Assembly (NCBI RefSeq): GCF_004343775.1
Contig: NZ_PTXL01000009.1
Coordinates: 186,001 to 250,000 of the forward strand
Reading direction: 5' to 3'
DNA: 64,000 nucleotides
DNA from: Burkholderia sp. SRS-46
GTDB taxonomy: Bacteria > Pseudomonadota > Gammaproteobacteria > Burkholderiales > Burkholderiaceae
Under the pieces are notes generated by a model. That model was not told the origin of the DNA. It ran no database searches and saw only the letters and a list, made by a program, of their open reading frames with translations. Position numbers and translations under genes: made by a program. Shown here piece by piece: positions 42,301 through 49,404 of this stretch. Numbering within the stretch: position 1 is the first letter of the stretch; every line of letters starts with the position of its first letter.

Positions 42301-45161
42301 CGGGCCCGCTCGAACTGCTGGACACCGCGGGCGACGCGCCGCCGCCCGCGCTGATGGCCGACGCGCAGGCATGGCGCGGGCTCGGCAAATGGCTGGGCGT
42401 CGCGCGCGACCATACGGCGGGCGGCGCGCGCTACGCGCCGGTGTCGCCCTGGAAAGGCCTGAATCGCCGGCTGAGCGCGGCCATGGCGATCGACCGGAAG
42501 ATCCTGCGCCGGTTCTTCGCGTCGAGCCGCGACGTGCAGAATCGCGTCGTGCTGATGAGCCGCGCGTACCGGCTGTCGGACGATCCGCACGTGTTCCTCG
42601 ACCAGTTGCGACGCAGCGGCGCCGCGCGCGCGGTCGTCACGATCGTCGTCGATCCACACACGCTCGCGGCCGCGCAAGGCAAGAAGCACGATCCGCAGCT
42701 CGTGCGCGATGTGAAGGCGCTCGGCGACCAGAACCGCGCGAAGATGAACTACGCCGACGCGACGATCACCGGCGAGCACGGCGACGTCGCGCATCTCGAC
42801 GACCTGACCGAGCAGAACCTGAACGCGTGGCTCGACGCGGCGGCCGACGGCGGCTTCCTGCTGCGGCTCGAAACGGCGCCCGCGCGCGCGCTCGTGTCGC
42901 ATGAAGACAATCGCTACGAGCCCGGCACGAACGATCAGTACCACGACTACGTGCGGCTCGCGTCGATGCTCGAAAAGTGGGCCAGGCAGCATCCCGGCGA
43001 GAAGGCGCCGCACGTGATGGTGACGTTCCACGGCTGGGACACGGTGCCCGAATCGGTGCCGGGCGACGGCCACATCGCGCTCGTCGACAAGCTGCTCGAC
43101 CGGCCGGCGCTGAACTGGGTGCACGTCGGGCTCTCGTACGCGACGCATGGCTCGGACTTCATCGCGAACCAGGAATTGACGACCGGGCTCGCGAAGATGC
43201 TGGTCGAGCGCGCACTCAAGGGCGACTCGTTCGAGCGGATCCACGGCGCCGACGCGCTGACCCGCGTATACGAGCGCGTCGAGCCCGGCGCGCTGTTCGA
43301 GCAGCACCAGATGCTGCTCGCCGAGATCGACCGGATCGGCCGCGAGAACGGCATGACGCCGGAGAAGATCGACACGCTCGTCAACGACCTGTACGAAGGC
43401 AACACGACGAAGCTGCTGAACCGCGCGCGCCATGCGGTCGCCGGCTACGCGAAGAAGGCCTGGGCGGCCGATCCCAAGCACGCGCCGTCGCCGAAGTCGA
43501 AGGTCCGGCGCTTCACGGAGGACTGGCTGAAGGACATCGGCAGCAAGCTCGACCACCCGGAGCAACTGACGACGCTCACCAAGCGCCAGTTCAAGCGCAT
43601 GAAAGGTCCCGACTGGAACGAGGTCGTGCAGGTGCCGGAACTGCTGGTCGACGAGACCAAGCCGCTCAGCGACGCCCGCCTCGTCGGCTCGCATTCGAGC
43701 CGGGCGAGCGCGGCCGCCCGGAACAAGCCGGCGCCGACGGCGCGCACGCCCGAACAGGCCGCCCTCGCGGAACTGAACGCGCTGCGGCTGCAGCGGGCGG
43801 CCCACCGGCGCGAGTGGCTCACGTGGCCGAACGCCGTGTCGCTGATGGCCGGCATCGCCGCCGGCGCCGGCGTCGGCTTCGCCAGGCACCACTTCGGCGT
43901 GGAGGCGACCTCGTTCAAGCAGACGAACACGTCCCTGTTGGTCGGCGCGCGCACCGGCCGCCTCGTGCAGGCGCTGCACCAGGATTCGGTGCGCGCGCTG
44001 CAGAGCGGCGACCCGCGGCTGTTCCGGCGCGTGCTCGGCCGCTTCGTGCGCGGCCTCAGCAGCCAGCTCGAAGCGCACCAGATGCACCAGAAAACGCGCG
44101 GCGCGGCGCTCAAGCTGCTCGCGACCGAGGCGCACGTCAAGGTCGATCGGCTGGTCACGCAGCTCGAGAAAGGGCAGATCACGGCGAGCGACGCGATCGC
44201 ATACACGAAGCTGATCGCGAACGACATGATCGCGCAGATGCAGGGGGTGCTCGGCGGCACGTCGATCCAGCAGATGCACGAGGGCAACCCGCGCCGCTTC
44301 TTCGGCAAGCTCGGCCGCACGGCGGCGCTCGCCGGCTACGTCGGCATCGGGGAAGCGGCCGTGCAGAGCTTCCTGAACAGCCATACGCCCGCGTCCGCGC
44401 TCGGCGCGATCGGCGCGCTGCTCGGGGTCGCCTACACGAGCGCCATCCATCTCGGCGCGACGCGCAACCTGTCGCTCGACCGTCGCAGCCAGGCGGTGCG
44501 CTTCATCGATGCGGCGTCCGACGTCGTGTCGGTCGCGGGCGGGTATGCGAGCGCGCTCGCGGCAATGCACACGAACCCGCCGCTCGCGATCTCGGGCGCG
44601 ACGTCAGCCACGCTGCTCGCGCTCGCGCGCGCCGAATCGCATTTCCCGAATTTCACGAAGCCGGTCACCGGCCGGATCCCGACCGCGATCGTGCTCGTGC
44701 CGATCGCGATCTACGCCGGCAACGCGCTCTACACCGAGCTCGACGACAAGCACCGGGTGCCGTCGAAATCGAACGTCGCGCCGCCGGGCGGCACGTCGTC
44801 GCCCTCGCCTTCCGCGACGGCGTCCGCGAGCCCGTCGGCCTCGGCGGCCAGCCCGTCCGCCACGCCATCGGCAACGCCTTCGTCCGCGCCGCCCTCGCCG
44901 CAACCACCCGGCGCAACGCCGTCGCCGGGCGCATCGCAGCCGCCGCGCTACTTCGTCGTCGACGGGGATTCGCTCTGGGTGATCGCCGACAGCCACCGCG
45001 ACACGCTGCTCGACGCCGCGCAGGTGTCGCGCGCCGACCAGCAGAAGATGTCGCGCAGCGAGCAGGATGCGGCCGCGCTGCGGGAAATCCTGCAGCTCAA
45101 CCCGAACGCGGCGGCCGACCCGCAGCACCTGACGATCGGGATGCCGCTGATCGTCGGCTGA
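33309..45161 (+). CDS. Giant 3950-residue protein with duplicated kinase-like/HExxH module
   Basis: One uninterrupted ORF from ATG 33309 (GGGAGA upstream). No Sec signal. Approximate layout: Ala/Gln/Asp-rich helical or coiled region 1-640; Gly/Ala hydrophobic region 815-870 inside a DUF4781-like segment (690-1000); linker 1140-1235; module A 1235-1800 and its diverged copy module B 1820-2370. Each module has a Gly-loop-like stretch (LIGFGNEKGGF from about 1428; LGSGAYKTVF from 1997), a DPG motif (D1555; D2126) and an HExxH (1685-1689 HEAKH; 2256-2260 HEAQH) followed by a conserved EARAQ. Unrecognised parts follow at 2400-3480. Hydrophobic segments lie at 3500-3830, a Pro/Ser/Ala linker at 3823-3880 and a LysM-like end at 3881-3950. 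It sits inside the T3SS locus, so a secreted toxin/effector role is likely but inferred. Confidence 0.9.
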   Translation: MLDIDGVGMGVNWMAFLERTLEAERAKAASQAAQQTSDPSKQPVDTAPPPPPIAVQVSPDSDPSKPSNAEIASATSLIQSLAEQYRPTTPDITVDDPFTKAAQTAIQGAQTKYDNALKDEQDKQAALTTAQTDAQASQDTIGKARTACDQAHAATAKAEKALDVTTDAGYMIAYAQQAKHDEAALDPNQAGSAQADTNAALDKLKAAVPGLGDDPTQASQANWTPQQKQAYDTWQHADAKLSEAKARHNADVANSNLALAQLQSYASNGDYADATSDGISNVNEQLAPLDRVIDAPDTLKPEDAQAALKSAADDANYANACLNAATDASKVADIQITYNAVSGKYGPTVMSTTVAAQKDLLDHAQASARVSGGYLQVLYANRQVTDLQTKHDAAQKASTQWHHDHPGAMLKDPQVDLDLGDAYAKLSTAKDAASLAHDGYVAAYGNALALHYDDVAAGVQTQYAHRTLCVANDPTPLAIKGIKTIASALHQADDRMTATVNERATKQALVEAQAKQSQVKGQVDDLQKQYDTWNREHGVGTTPSVLAVSKPQGTPANIPLTAPVPFVVNPYAQRLSDARTQLDLANKDVQQTQLQSEALHQQVLFNEFDAHLDERLRNAKTETDQKDYAKALSDFFGAHRGELSQSLLDKAGEATRRGATIDFGKLDDTQQRNLVGIAIGLSPDSATDDPHAAQFTDAKKLESINKVRNELLKVGGGAATRVNVMPVVYASKDAGLTTSAIFKVTNASGDTHYVDDQGSKYSSIGNFIDDNELSPDGTLDIATGFDANGAAQIDRHDTAHDDSWWETVMHTLGGGNVNLGMLLGGLALEVGGGLLDATVFGAPLGIALNAAGAGLMYTSAAAAVANSGYDLINRSQHDRTINPLDAGARADYVNLLPLGVGGVGKALTLASRTATAARVVTRFGGDAANVATRVASGSRFATKLAGYGGAGEAAGQFGYDLASGHTERLTGDASSFLLNVGLAAGPQQVKALSTGIVRRTGSFGARDLGNRAVSIGDQRVTIGQDKYAPSTTLRVGRQQATLDGHVINVAKDGTLMADGKILTYEGVPIRVLNRGNDVNTGARGKTESTAFLDQDGTITLGRRVKGLMLTHFDKYATDARITADEHGGLTVSDGIQLKYSNEIAPPRPATTPVAPQQDDRRQPPGDANRVNPAAPHESDATPASDEPAAATSRATSQARRTSADVRERAAENDQDARRASRADRRSGDARTLQYRRVSDPAEAGAGGALKPMTFRQRVAWTILNAIDASPLSAGFIAREAGVQAVTNRPLVETHEYGGRTLYVVRNDRTGGAFATRDGVPLSGHELALDARYAFRAPADIAEPIVLVGKHADETLASELANVWNRPVFVAPRGALAADGTLHATSGYLRFDPAPHPDVDLGPLHADGQTVFHADTGKPVDLDEHLGALIGFGNEKGGFTLGRGAVVGLYEDAFSTRAAQRGAALGEQAGLALLRRRFDLPTVTMEGPFSHANRVAVLYQPRGTVHTHDVERGVLPTMLKAETLDQLRALKTLIAEKQLYFDVQGVYHDGRLLITDPGRIQTENDGYRGTHDRVDDQLQLLERGVERGDIQLAHPETTETAPAADKPGLAARLQMRFGGAPLPNEVSALAQQSGTLAQQLRMLDDNGWRVRVGKRGGGSRIDTKKKRVTIDGALTHAGSMTYTLAHEAKHAVEAIDGSLGLDYSGRRHFTRKALEAEARAQLNAFEARYEIQMASGVDIAAHVKLPDAIQDVADGWRPSHDYAGTVATLAEAFAHAPVSGGRGKTYDAFYGDAFARGPARAGRTMPAPQETPAGGDGPRSMREIQAQRAAWSRANVERNASPFGAGDPPSLDALSFLHEDRLLIDPHNRLTILPAETLRDGTLLGPDGRPVDPHTFTLLNPPLSDTGYTTILSARHANEGAAAQLANLWQRPVYAAHPDAVGDAGALTDLSGMNRYVPAAYRQPSLGELSVDTASDRLYVAGDPARPVDPADFLGPVLGSGAYKTVFDGGAGQAIGVYRDGSPDGRLDAYEAVDIEQTGLRTLRDTYKLPTSTTDGPFTVANRVGVVLKPSAQLSSVDVEFDVGLPSVVSHEGLADFGRIRRVTQTHQLLYDFQVLFGRNGDVMLHDPGEVMPGADTTGSVLMRIDDVAARIHRGLATGQIRLAHPEATEHGAYAPRRGVIDRIVTKVRGIVLQMRAHSLARLSPTLMEQMRIARSDGWKVKLGARGQSQYVDPERRVIVLDGNTRHAGTLVNALAHEAQHSVDISTGALGLDRSSPEAYVNSLLLAEARAQRNAARVRAEILAAGGGDIAAHVSLPDGLARAAQHAYESGDPAALQALADRFGDTRTSMPGNPTYRTLYGEQARAPGGDARPPKLAAPGSGRRASGATRGGNARERALMTRARKWLDERGLRTLTRIEGGHLPGLRDLARETGRNAHVLIARAGEPAPDAPPAFIATAEVDAYGGVTLKIVDPSLTDTERQALEEALSLEHDKDAADARRGFDFYTSPVPLDQLRQLGGPSKIEPARGGNGSTIAFTRTGRVDGALAAAIDALGSAKRYANANKAIAGARITDTIYAVDKETGDVLGHATRAPDSGVWHYEENAPVERTKVVERPLADAFQRRVNARARRRGPQHRIPLSRARKRGVAFVATEVGPDMMARVGRFDPIKAPKQAAVDRLPSRIRPRYASQASLAWTLDAGHRVALLTRARAAALRQRQAAQPGALPPGAAAPGQNAPATQGGPAAAPSPARSRASTPATLHDALVDAHLLPRGPGHALDFSGHNAVHLLAIAEQGGLSPDTHRIYVYRTDAPIAEGLDAPDGALVPDADGKLTWHDDWRDTSGPGVPLDASPIGGGPYGGNVHLLLTELPPDGLAAYAPGTRLKALGNRVDRLTNLQDTSRRSWVKTLRDWAKQEKSKTARERDDTQQQIDRDIETARTANLPLPEHPALEIKPYQPALVSSTIVEWKQRYGDGGMPDPLAHVTRLKAFIEREGNTRAGPLELLDTAGDAPPPALMADAQAWRGLGKWLGVARDHTAGGARYAPVSPWKGLNRRLSAAMAIDRKILRRFFASSRDVQNRVVLMSRAYRLSDDPHVFLDQLRRSGAARAVVTIVVDPHTLAAAQGKKHDPQLVRDVKALGDQNRAKMNYADATITGEHGDVAHLDDLTEQNLNAWLDAAADGGFLLRLETAPARALVSHEDNRYEPGTNDQYHDYVRLASMLEKWARQHPGEKAPHVMVTFHGWDTVPESVPGDGHIALVDKLLDRPALNWVHVGLSYATHGSDFIANQELTTGLAKMLVERALKGDSFERIHGADALTRVYERVEPGALFEQHQMLLAEIDRIGRENGMTPEKIDTLVNDLYEGNTTKLLNRARHAVAGYAKKAWAADPKHAPSPKSKVRRFTEDWLKDIGSKLDHPEQLTTLTKRQFKRMKGPDWNEVVQVPELLVDETKPLSDARLVGSHSSRASAAARNKPAPTARTPEQAALAELNALRLQRAAHRREWLTWPNAVSLMAGIAAGAGVGFARHHFGVEATSFKQTNTSLLVGARTGRLVQALHQDSVRALQSGDPRLFRRVLGRFVRGLSSQLEAHQMHQKTRGAALKLLATEAHVKVDRLVTQLEKGQITASDAIAYTKLIANDMIAQMQGVLGGTSIQQMHEGNPRRFFGKLGRTAALAGYVGIGEAAVQSFLNSHTPASALGAIGALLGVAYTSAIHLGATRNLSLDRRSQAVRFIDAASDVVSVAGGYASALAAMHTNPPLAISGATSATLLALARAESHFPNFTKPVTGRIPTAIVLVPIAIYAGNALYTELDDKHRVPSKSNVAPPGGTSSPSPSATASASPSASAASPSATPSATPSSAPPSPQPPGATPSPGASQPPRYFVVDGDSLWVIADSHRDTLLDAAQVSRADQQKMSRSEQDAAALREILQLNPNAAADPQHLTIGMPLIVG
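37011..40390 (+). repeat. Diverged tandem duplication inside the giant gene
   Basis: Two modules of about 570 codons align along their length: [SE]LAN[VL]W[NQ]RPV[FY] at the N-terminal part, the Gly-loop, the NRV[AG]V[LV]...P segment, the DPG motif, and the HEA[KQ]H motif. Offsets between matching residues are 568-571 codons (1425/1993, 1555/2126, 1685/2256), so the copies are collinear with very few gaps. Confidence 0.75.
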
Positions 45162-45252
45162 AGGAGCAGGAAGAATGCGGCGCGGCGGCAGCGGCACGCA
45201 CTGCCGGCCGCACCGGGGACGGGCTGCCGCCGGCCGCGCGCGGCGCGCGGCG

Positions 45253-47220
45253 TCAGGCCGCCCGCTGCGCCTCGAGCCAGGCCTGGAACATCAGCACCGT
45301 CCACAGCTGGTGCTGCCAGTTCATTCGGCCCGTCTGGTGCTGCCGCCACAGGCGCTCGACCGCCACCGGGTCGAAGAAGCCCTCCTCGCGCAGCCGCGCC
45401 GGATGCAGCAGCGCCTCCGCCCAGTCGCGCAGCGAGCCGCGCAGCCAGTGGTCGATCGGCGCGCAGAAGCCCTGCTTCGGCCGGTCGATCAGCGACGACG
45501 GCACGTACGCGTCGAGCAGGCGGCGCAGCAGCACCTTCGACTGGCCGTCGGGCAGCCGGATCTCCGCGGGCAGCCGCCACGCGAACTCGACGACGTGATG
45601 GTCGAGGAACGGCATCCGCGTTTCGAGCCCGACCGCCATCGCCGCGCGGTCGACCTTCGCGAGGATGTCGGTCGGCAGGTACGTGAGCGTGTCGATCGCC
45701 ATCGCCTGCTCAGAGAAGGTCAGGTGCGCGGGCCAAGCGCTGGCGGTGTCGAGCGGCGTCGGCGGCTCCTGCCCCGCGAGCGCGATGCGCTCGGGATGAT
45801 GCACCGCCGACATCAGCAGCCGGTACAGCCCGATGCGGCTGTCGGCCGTCATCACGTGGCCCAGCTTGTGCAGCCGGTCGCCGATGCGCGCCGGCGCCTC
45901 GCGCGTCTCCGTGCCGCCCCACGCGCCCTGCGCGACGGCCGCGAGCTGGTCCGCATGATCGGGCCGCAACGCATGCAGCGCGGCGGCGATCCGCGCGCGC
46001 ACGGCCGCCGGCACGCGATGCAGCTTGCGCCACAGGCGCGGCGTCAGGAAATAGCGCGTGTAGCCGCCGAACAGCTCGTCGCCGCCGTCGCCGGACAGGC
46101 TCACCTTCACGTGCCGGCGCGTCAGCTCCGAAACGAGGAAGGTCGGGATCTGCGACGCGTCGGAAAACGGCTCGTCGTAGATCGACGGCAGCTTCGGCAC
46201 GACCGCGAGCGCGTGGTCCGCGGTCACGTACAGCTCGGTGTGCCGTGTGCCGAGATGGCGCGCGACCGCCTTCGCATAGCCGGCCTCGTCGTAGCCGGCT
46301 TCGTGGAAGCCGATCGTGAACGTATCGACCGGCGTCGCCGATTGCGCCTGCATCAGCGCGACGATCGCCGACGAATCGATGCCGCCCGACAGGAACGCGC
46401 CGAGCGGCACGTCCGCCTCCATCTGCCGCGCGACCGCCTGGCGCAGCACCGCGTCGAGCTGGCCGACCGCCTCCCGCGCGTTACCTTCGAACGGCGCTTC
46501 GCGCCCCGCCTCGATCGCATGTTCGAGCGCCCAGTACGCGCGCACGCGCGGCGTGTCGCGCGCGTGCTCGAACTGAATGAAGGTGCCGGGCGGCAGCTTG
46601 CGGATGCCGCGGTATATCGTGTACGGCGCGGGCACGCTCGACTGCCGCAGGTACAGGCACAGCGCGTCGCGGTCGACCGCGCCCTCGAATCCGGGGTAGC
46701 CGCGCAGCGCCTTCAGCTCGGACGCGAACACCAGCGCGTCGCCGATCCGGCCGTAATAGAGCGGCTTCTCGCCGATCCGGTCGCGCGCGAGCGTCAGCAC
46801 GCGCGACTGCCGGTTCCAGAGCGCGAACGCGAACATCCCGGTCGCGCGCCGCAGCGTGGCCTCGACGCCCCACGCGGCGATCGCCGCGAGCAGCACTTCG
46901 CTGTCGGAGTGGCCGCGCCAGCTCGGCGCGCGGCCGGCGCGCTCGAGCTCGTCGCGCAGCGCCCGGTGGTTGTAGATTTCGCCGTTGAAAACGAGGACGT
47001 AGCGCCCGCACGCGGACGCCATCGGCTGCCGGCCATGCACCGACAGATCGACGATCGCGAGCCGCCGGTGACCGAGCGCGATGCCGGCTTCGGCATCGAG
47101 CCAGATCCCCTGGCCGTCGGGCCCGCGATGCGCGAGGCTTGCCGTCATCCGCGCAAGCGTTGCGCGCGCAGTCTCCTCGTCGAAGGCGACGCTGTTCAGA
47201 AAGCCGTCGATTCCGCACAT
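45253..47220 (-). CDS. asnB: Asparagine synthase (glutamine-hydrolysing)
   Basis: 655 residues. The N-terminal glutaminase domain begins MCGI with catalytic Cys2, then HRGPDG, LGHRRLAIVDLS and FNGEIYNH. The synthetase domain has the PP-loop LSGGIDSS near residue 270, SGDGGDELFGGY near 355 and MPFLDHHVVEFA. It is the long AsnB type often found in polysaccharide and secondary-metabolite loci. It is convergent with the giant gene (91 bp between stops) and separated from sctU by 332 bp, so it has its own promoter. Its presence inside a T3SS locus is unexplained. Confidence 0.93.
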   Translation of the reverse strand: MCGIDGFLNSVAFDEETARATLARMTASLAHRGPDGQGIWLDAEAGIALGHRRLAIVDLSVHGRQPMASACGRYVLVFNGEIYNHRALRDELERAGRAPSWRGHSDSEVLLAAIAAWGVEATLRRATGMFAFALWNRQSRVLTLARDRIGEKPLYYGRIGDALVFASELKALRGYPGFEGAVDRDALCLYLRQSSVPAPYTIYRGIRKLPPGTFIQFEHARDTPRVRAYWALEHAIEAGREAPFEGNAREAVGQLDAVLRQAVARQMEADVPLGAFLSGGIDSSAIVALMQAQSATPVDTFTIGFHEAGYDEAGYAKAVARHLGTRHTELYVTADHALAVVPKLPSIYDEPFSDASQIPTFLVSELTRRHVKVSLSGDGGDELFGGYTRYFLTPRLWRKLHRVPAAVRARIAAALHALRPDHADQLAAVAQGAWGGTETREAPARIGDRLHKLGHVMTADSRIGLYRLLMSAVHHPERIALAGQEPPTPLDTASAWPAHLTFSEQAMAIDTLTYLPTDILAKVDRAAMAVGLETRMPFLDHHVVEFAWRLPAEIRLPDGQSKVLLRRLLDAYVPSSLIDRPKQGFCAPIDHWLRGSLRDWAEALLHPARLREEGFFDPVAVERLWRQHQTGRMNWQHQLWTVLMFQAWLEAQRAA

Positions 47221-47552
47221 GTTCTTGCCTGTCTGTTGACCGATCCCGTCGCGCGTGGCGCCTTGCGGCGCGCCATCGGGCGCGACGGTCGGGCCATCTT
47301 ACGAAGAAATAATTCGTCAATAATTCGTAGCCGCGCGTAACGACCCTCTAAAAAAATCGTGCCAAGCGCCACGCGAAAGGGTCGCGCCGAAAGGGGTCGC
47401 ATCCGATTGCGCGACACGCACGCATGTGCAGGCGGTCGATGCCGACGCTCGCCGCAACGAAGCGAAAAACCGCTGCGCAAAGGGAAATAGTGGTGGCAAA
47501 CCGAAACCAGTGACGGGAATAGATCCGACGATTGCGGCGGAACCTGCAACGA
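47221..47552. other. Intergenic region upstream of asnB
   Basis: About 330 bp between asnB and sctU, both on the minus strand. It is AT-richer near 47300-47365 and contains two copies of AATAATTCGT, 11 bp apart (47308-47317 and 47319-47328), next to a TTACGAA that is the inverse of TTCGTA(G). This could be an asnB operator. No gene seen. Confidence 0.45.
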
Positions 47553-48584
47553 TCAGTTCGCGCCGGTCGCCCATTTCAGCAGCGCCGCCACCTCGCGGAA
47601 ATGCTGCGCGGGAATCGTGCCGTTTTCCGGCGTGGTGTCGTACAGCGCCTGCGCGAGGCCGACGTTCGCGAGCGTCGGGCGCAGCGCGTCGCGCGCGAGC
47701 CGCACGATCCGCTCGGCCGCCTCGCCCTCGCCGCGCGCGAGCACCCACGGCAGCGAGCCGAGCCCGCCGTAGTACAGCGCGACCGCGACGCGCGGCGAAT
47801 ACACGACGACCGACGCGAAGTCGATCCGGTCCTGCAGCGACGCATACTGCAGCTCGCGCGCGAGCTGCCGGCGCTTCGCCTGGATGTGCGGGTCGCCCTG
47901 GTCCTCCTTGTGCTCGCGCCGCACCTCGTCGATCGACATCTTCATCTTCCGGTTGAACTCGTGGCGCTGATGGACGATGTCGACGATCGCCATCACGACG
48001 TAGATCAGCGCGGCCCAGCCGAACAGCAGCATCAGCAGCTTCACGATCAGCGCGAGGATCGACATCGGCCGCGTGAAGCCGGATTGCACCGACGGATCGA
48101 GCGACTCGACGATCAGCCAGCCGAGCGTCGCGACGAGCAGCGCCGCCTTCAGCAGCATCTTCGCGAGATTGACGAGGTTGCGCAGCGACACCATGTTCTT
48201 CAGCCCCTCGGCGGGGTTCAGCCGCGACAGCTGCGGCACGAGGCGGCTCCACGCCATCACGCCGCCTACCTGCACGAAGCCGGCGAGCAGCGCGAGCACG
48301 AGGCCGGCGCCGACGATCTGCGCGGACAGCGTCATCCAGTCGCGCGCGGCGCCGTCGACGAGCACCGCGAGCCGCGCGCCCGGGTCGGCCGCGCCGATCG
48401 CGCCGAACGCGCTCCGGAACAGCGCCTGCAGCCGCCCGAACAGCGCGCCGAGCCCGATCGCGAGTGCCGCGCACGCGCCGACGAAAAACGCCGTCGACAC
48501 CGTCTCGGCGCTCTTCGGCACGTCGCCCTTTTCGCGCGCCTCGCGCAGGCGCTTCTCGGTCGGCTTCTGGTCCTTTTCGGCCAT
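47553..48584 (-). CDS. sctU: T3SS switch protein SctU without the NPTH motif
   Basis: 343 residues. N-terminus EKDQKPTEKRLREAREKGDVPKS is the classic SctU/FlhB start, followed by four membrane helices (about 30-52, 80-105, 135-160, 175-205) and a cytoplasmic domain with ReelMKMSIDEVRREHKEDQGDPHIQAKRR. At the autocleavage site, residues 262-265 read YSPR instead of NPTH (context VVVYSPRVAVALYY), codons at 47790-47801. All catalytic Asn, Pro-Thr and His positions are changed. It is the last gene of the 13-gene sct operon, 10 bp after sctT. Confidence 0.93.
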   Translation of the reverse strand: MAEKDQKPTEKRLREAREKGDVPKSAETVSTAFFVGACAALAIGLGALFGRLQALFRSAFGAIGAADPGARLAVLVDGAARDWMTLSAQIVGAGLVLALLAGFVQVGGVMAWSRLVPQLSRLNPAEGLKNMVSLRNLVNLAKMLLKAALLVATLGWLIVESLDPSVQSGFTRPMSILALIVKLLMLLFGWAALIYVVMAIVDIVHQRHEFNRKMKMSIDEVRREHKEDQGDPHIQAKRRQLARELQYASLQDRIDFASVVVYSPRVAVALYYGGLGSLPWVLARGEGEAAERIVRLARDALRPTLANVGLAQALYDTTPENGTIPAQHFREVAALLKWATGAN

Positions 48585-48594
48585 GCGCGCGCCG

Positions 48595-49404
48595 TCAGGT
48601 CGCGCCGGGCGGCGCGAACAGCGCGCGCAGCAGCGCCATCAAGCCGCTGTCGGGGCTCAGCAGCGCATGCAGCGACGCGTACACGACCGGCAGGAACAGC
48701 ACCATCATCAGCATCGCGAGCGTGCTCTTCACCGGCTGCGCGAACACGAAGATGTTGAGCTGCGGCACCGCGCGCCCGACCAGCCCGATGCCGAGCTCGA
48801 CGAGCACCAGCACGATCACGACCGGCGCGGAGAGCTTCACCATCCAGTCGAAGATCGCGTCGGTCTGGCGCACCACGAAGGTCTGCAGCATCGACGAGAA
48901 ATCCGGGCCGAGCGAGCCGATCGGCCACCACGCGTACGACTGAGCGAACAGCTGCACGAGCACCTGCAGCCCGCCCGCGGTGACAAACAGCGCGATCGCG
49001 ACGAAGTTCAGGAAGCCCGACGTCGGGCCGCCTTCGTGCCCGCCCATCGGGTCGAAGAACGCGGCGCTGCCGCTGCCGGTCTGGAAATCGATCAGGTAGC
49101 CGACGCCCTGGATCGCGAACAGCACCGCGCTGAACGCGCCCGCGAGCAGCATGCCGACCACCGCCTCCTTCGCGACCAGCAGGCACCACATCAGGAACGG
49201 CAGCGCGGCGACCTGCGCGGGGTCGATCGCCGGCGCGACGAACGCGGCGATCACGACCGCGATCCCGTTGCGCACGAGCCCCGTGATGATCTGCTCGTTG
49301 AACACCGGCACCACGAACATGATCGGCAGCAGGCGCGGCATCACGTACAGCAGCGGCCGCAGCGTGCCGGCGAGGTCGTTGAAACCCGTCGCGTGGTCTA
49401 GCAT
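48595..49404 (-). CDS. sctT: T3SS export-gate protein SctT
   Basis: 269 residues with about eight hydrophobic stretches. Family motifs are RLLPIMFVVPVFNEQIITGLVRNGIA, LAGAFSAVLFAIQGVGYLIDFQTGSGSAAFFDPMGGHEGGPTSGFLNFVAIALFVTAGGL and KLSAPVVIVLVLVELGIGLVGRAVPQLNIFVFAQPVKSTLAM, the SpaR/YscT signature. It joins SctR and SctS in the export gate. It overlaps sctO by 7 bp. Confidence 0.95.
   Translation of the reverse strand: MLDHATGFNDLAGTLRPLLYVMPRLLPIMFVVPVFNEQIITGLVRNGIAVVIAAFVAPAIDPAQVAALPFLMWCLLVAKEAVVGMLLAGAFSAVLFAIQGVGYLIDFQTGSGSAAFFDPMGGHEGGPTSGFLNFVAIALFVTAGGLQVLVQLFAQSYAWWPIGSLGPDFSSMLQTFVVRQTDAIFDWMVKLSAPVVIVLVLVELGIGLVGRAVPQLNIFVFAQPVKSTLAMLMMVLFLPVVYASLHALLSPDSGLMALLRALFAPPGAT

Noticed and set aside
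37113..44570. A 2485-codon open frame on the minus strand opposite the giant gene
   Set aside because: It is Arg/Ala/Val-rich shadow coding produced by the third-position GC bias of the plus-strand gene; no domains and no ribosome site.
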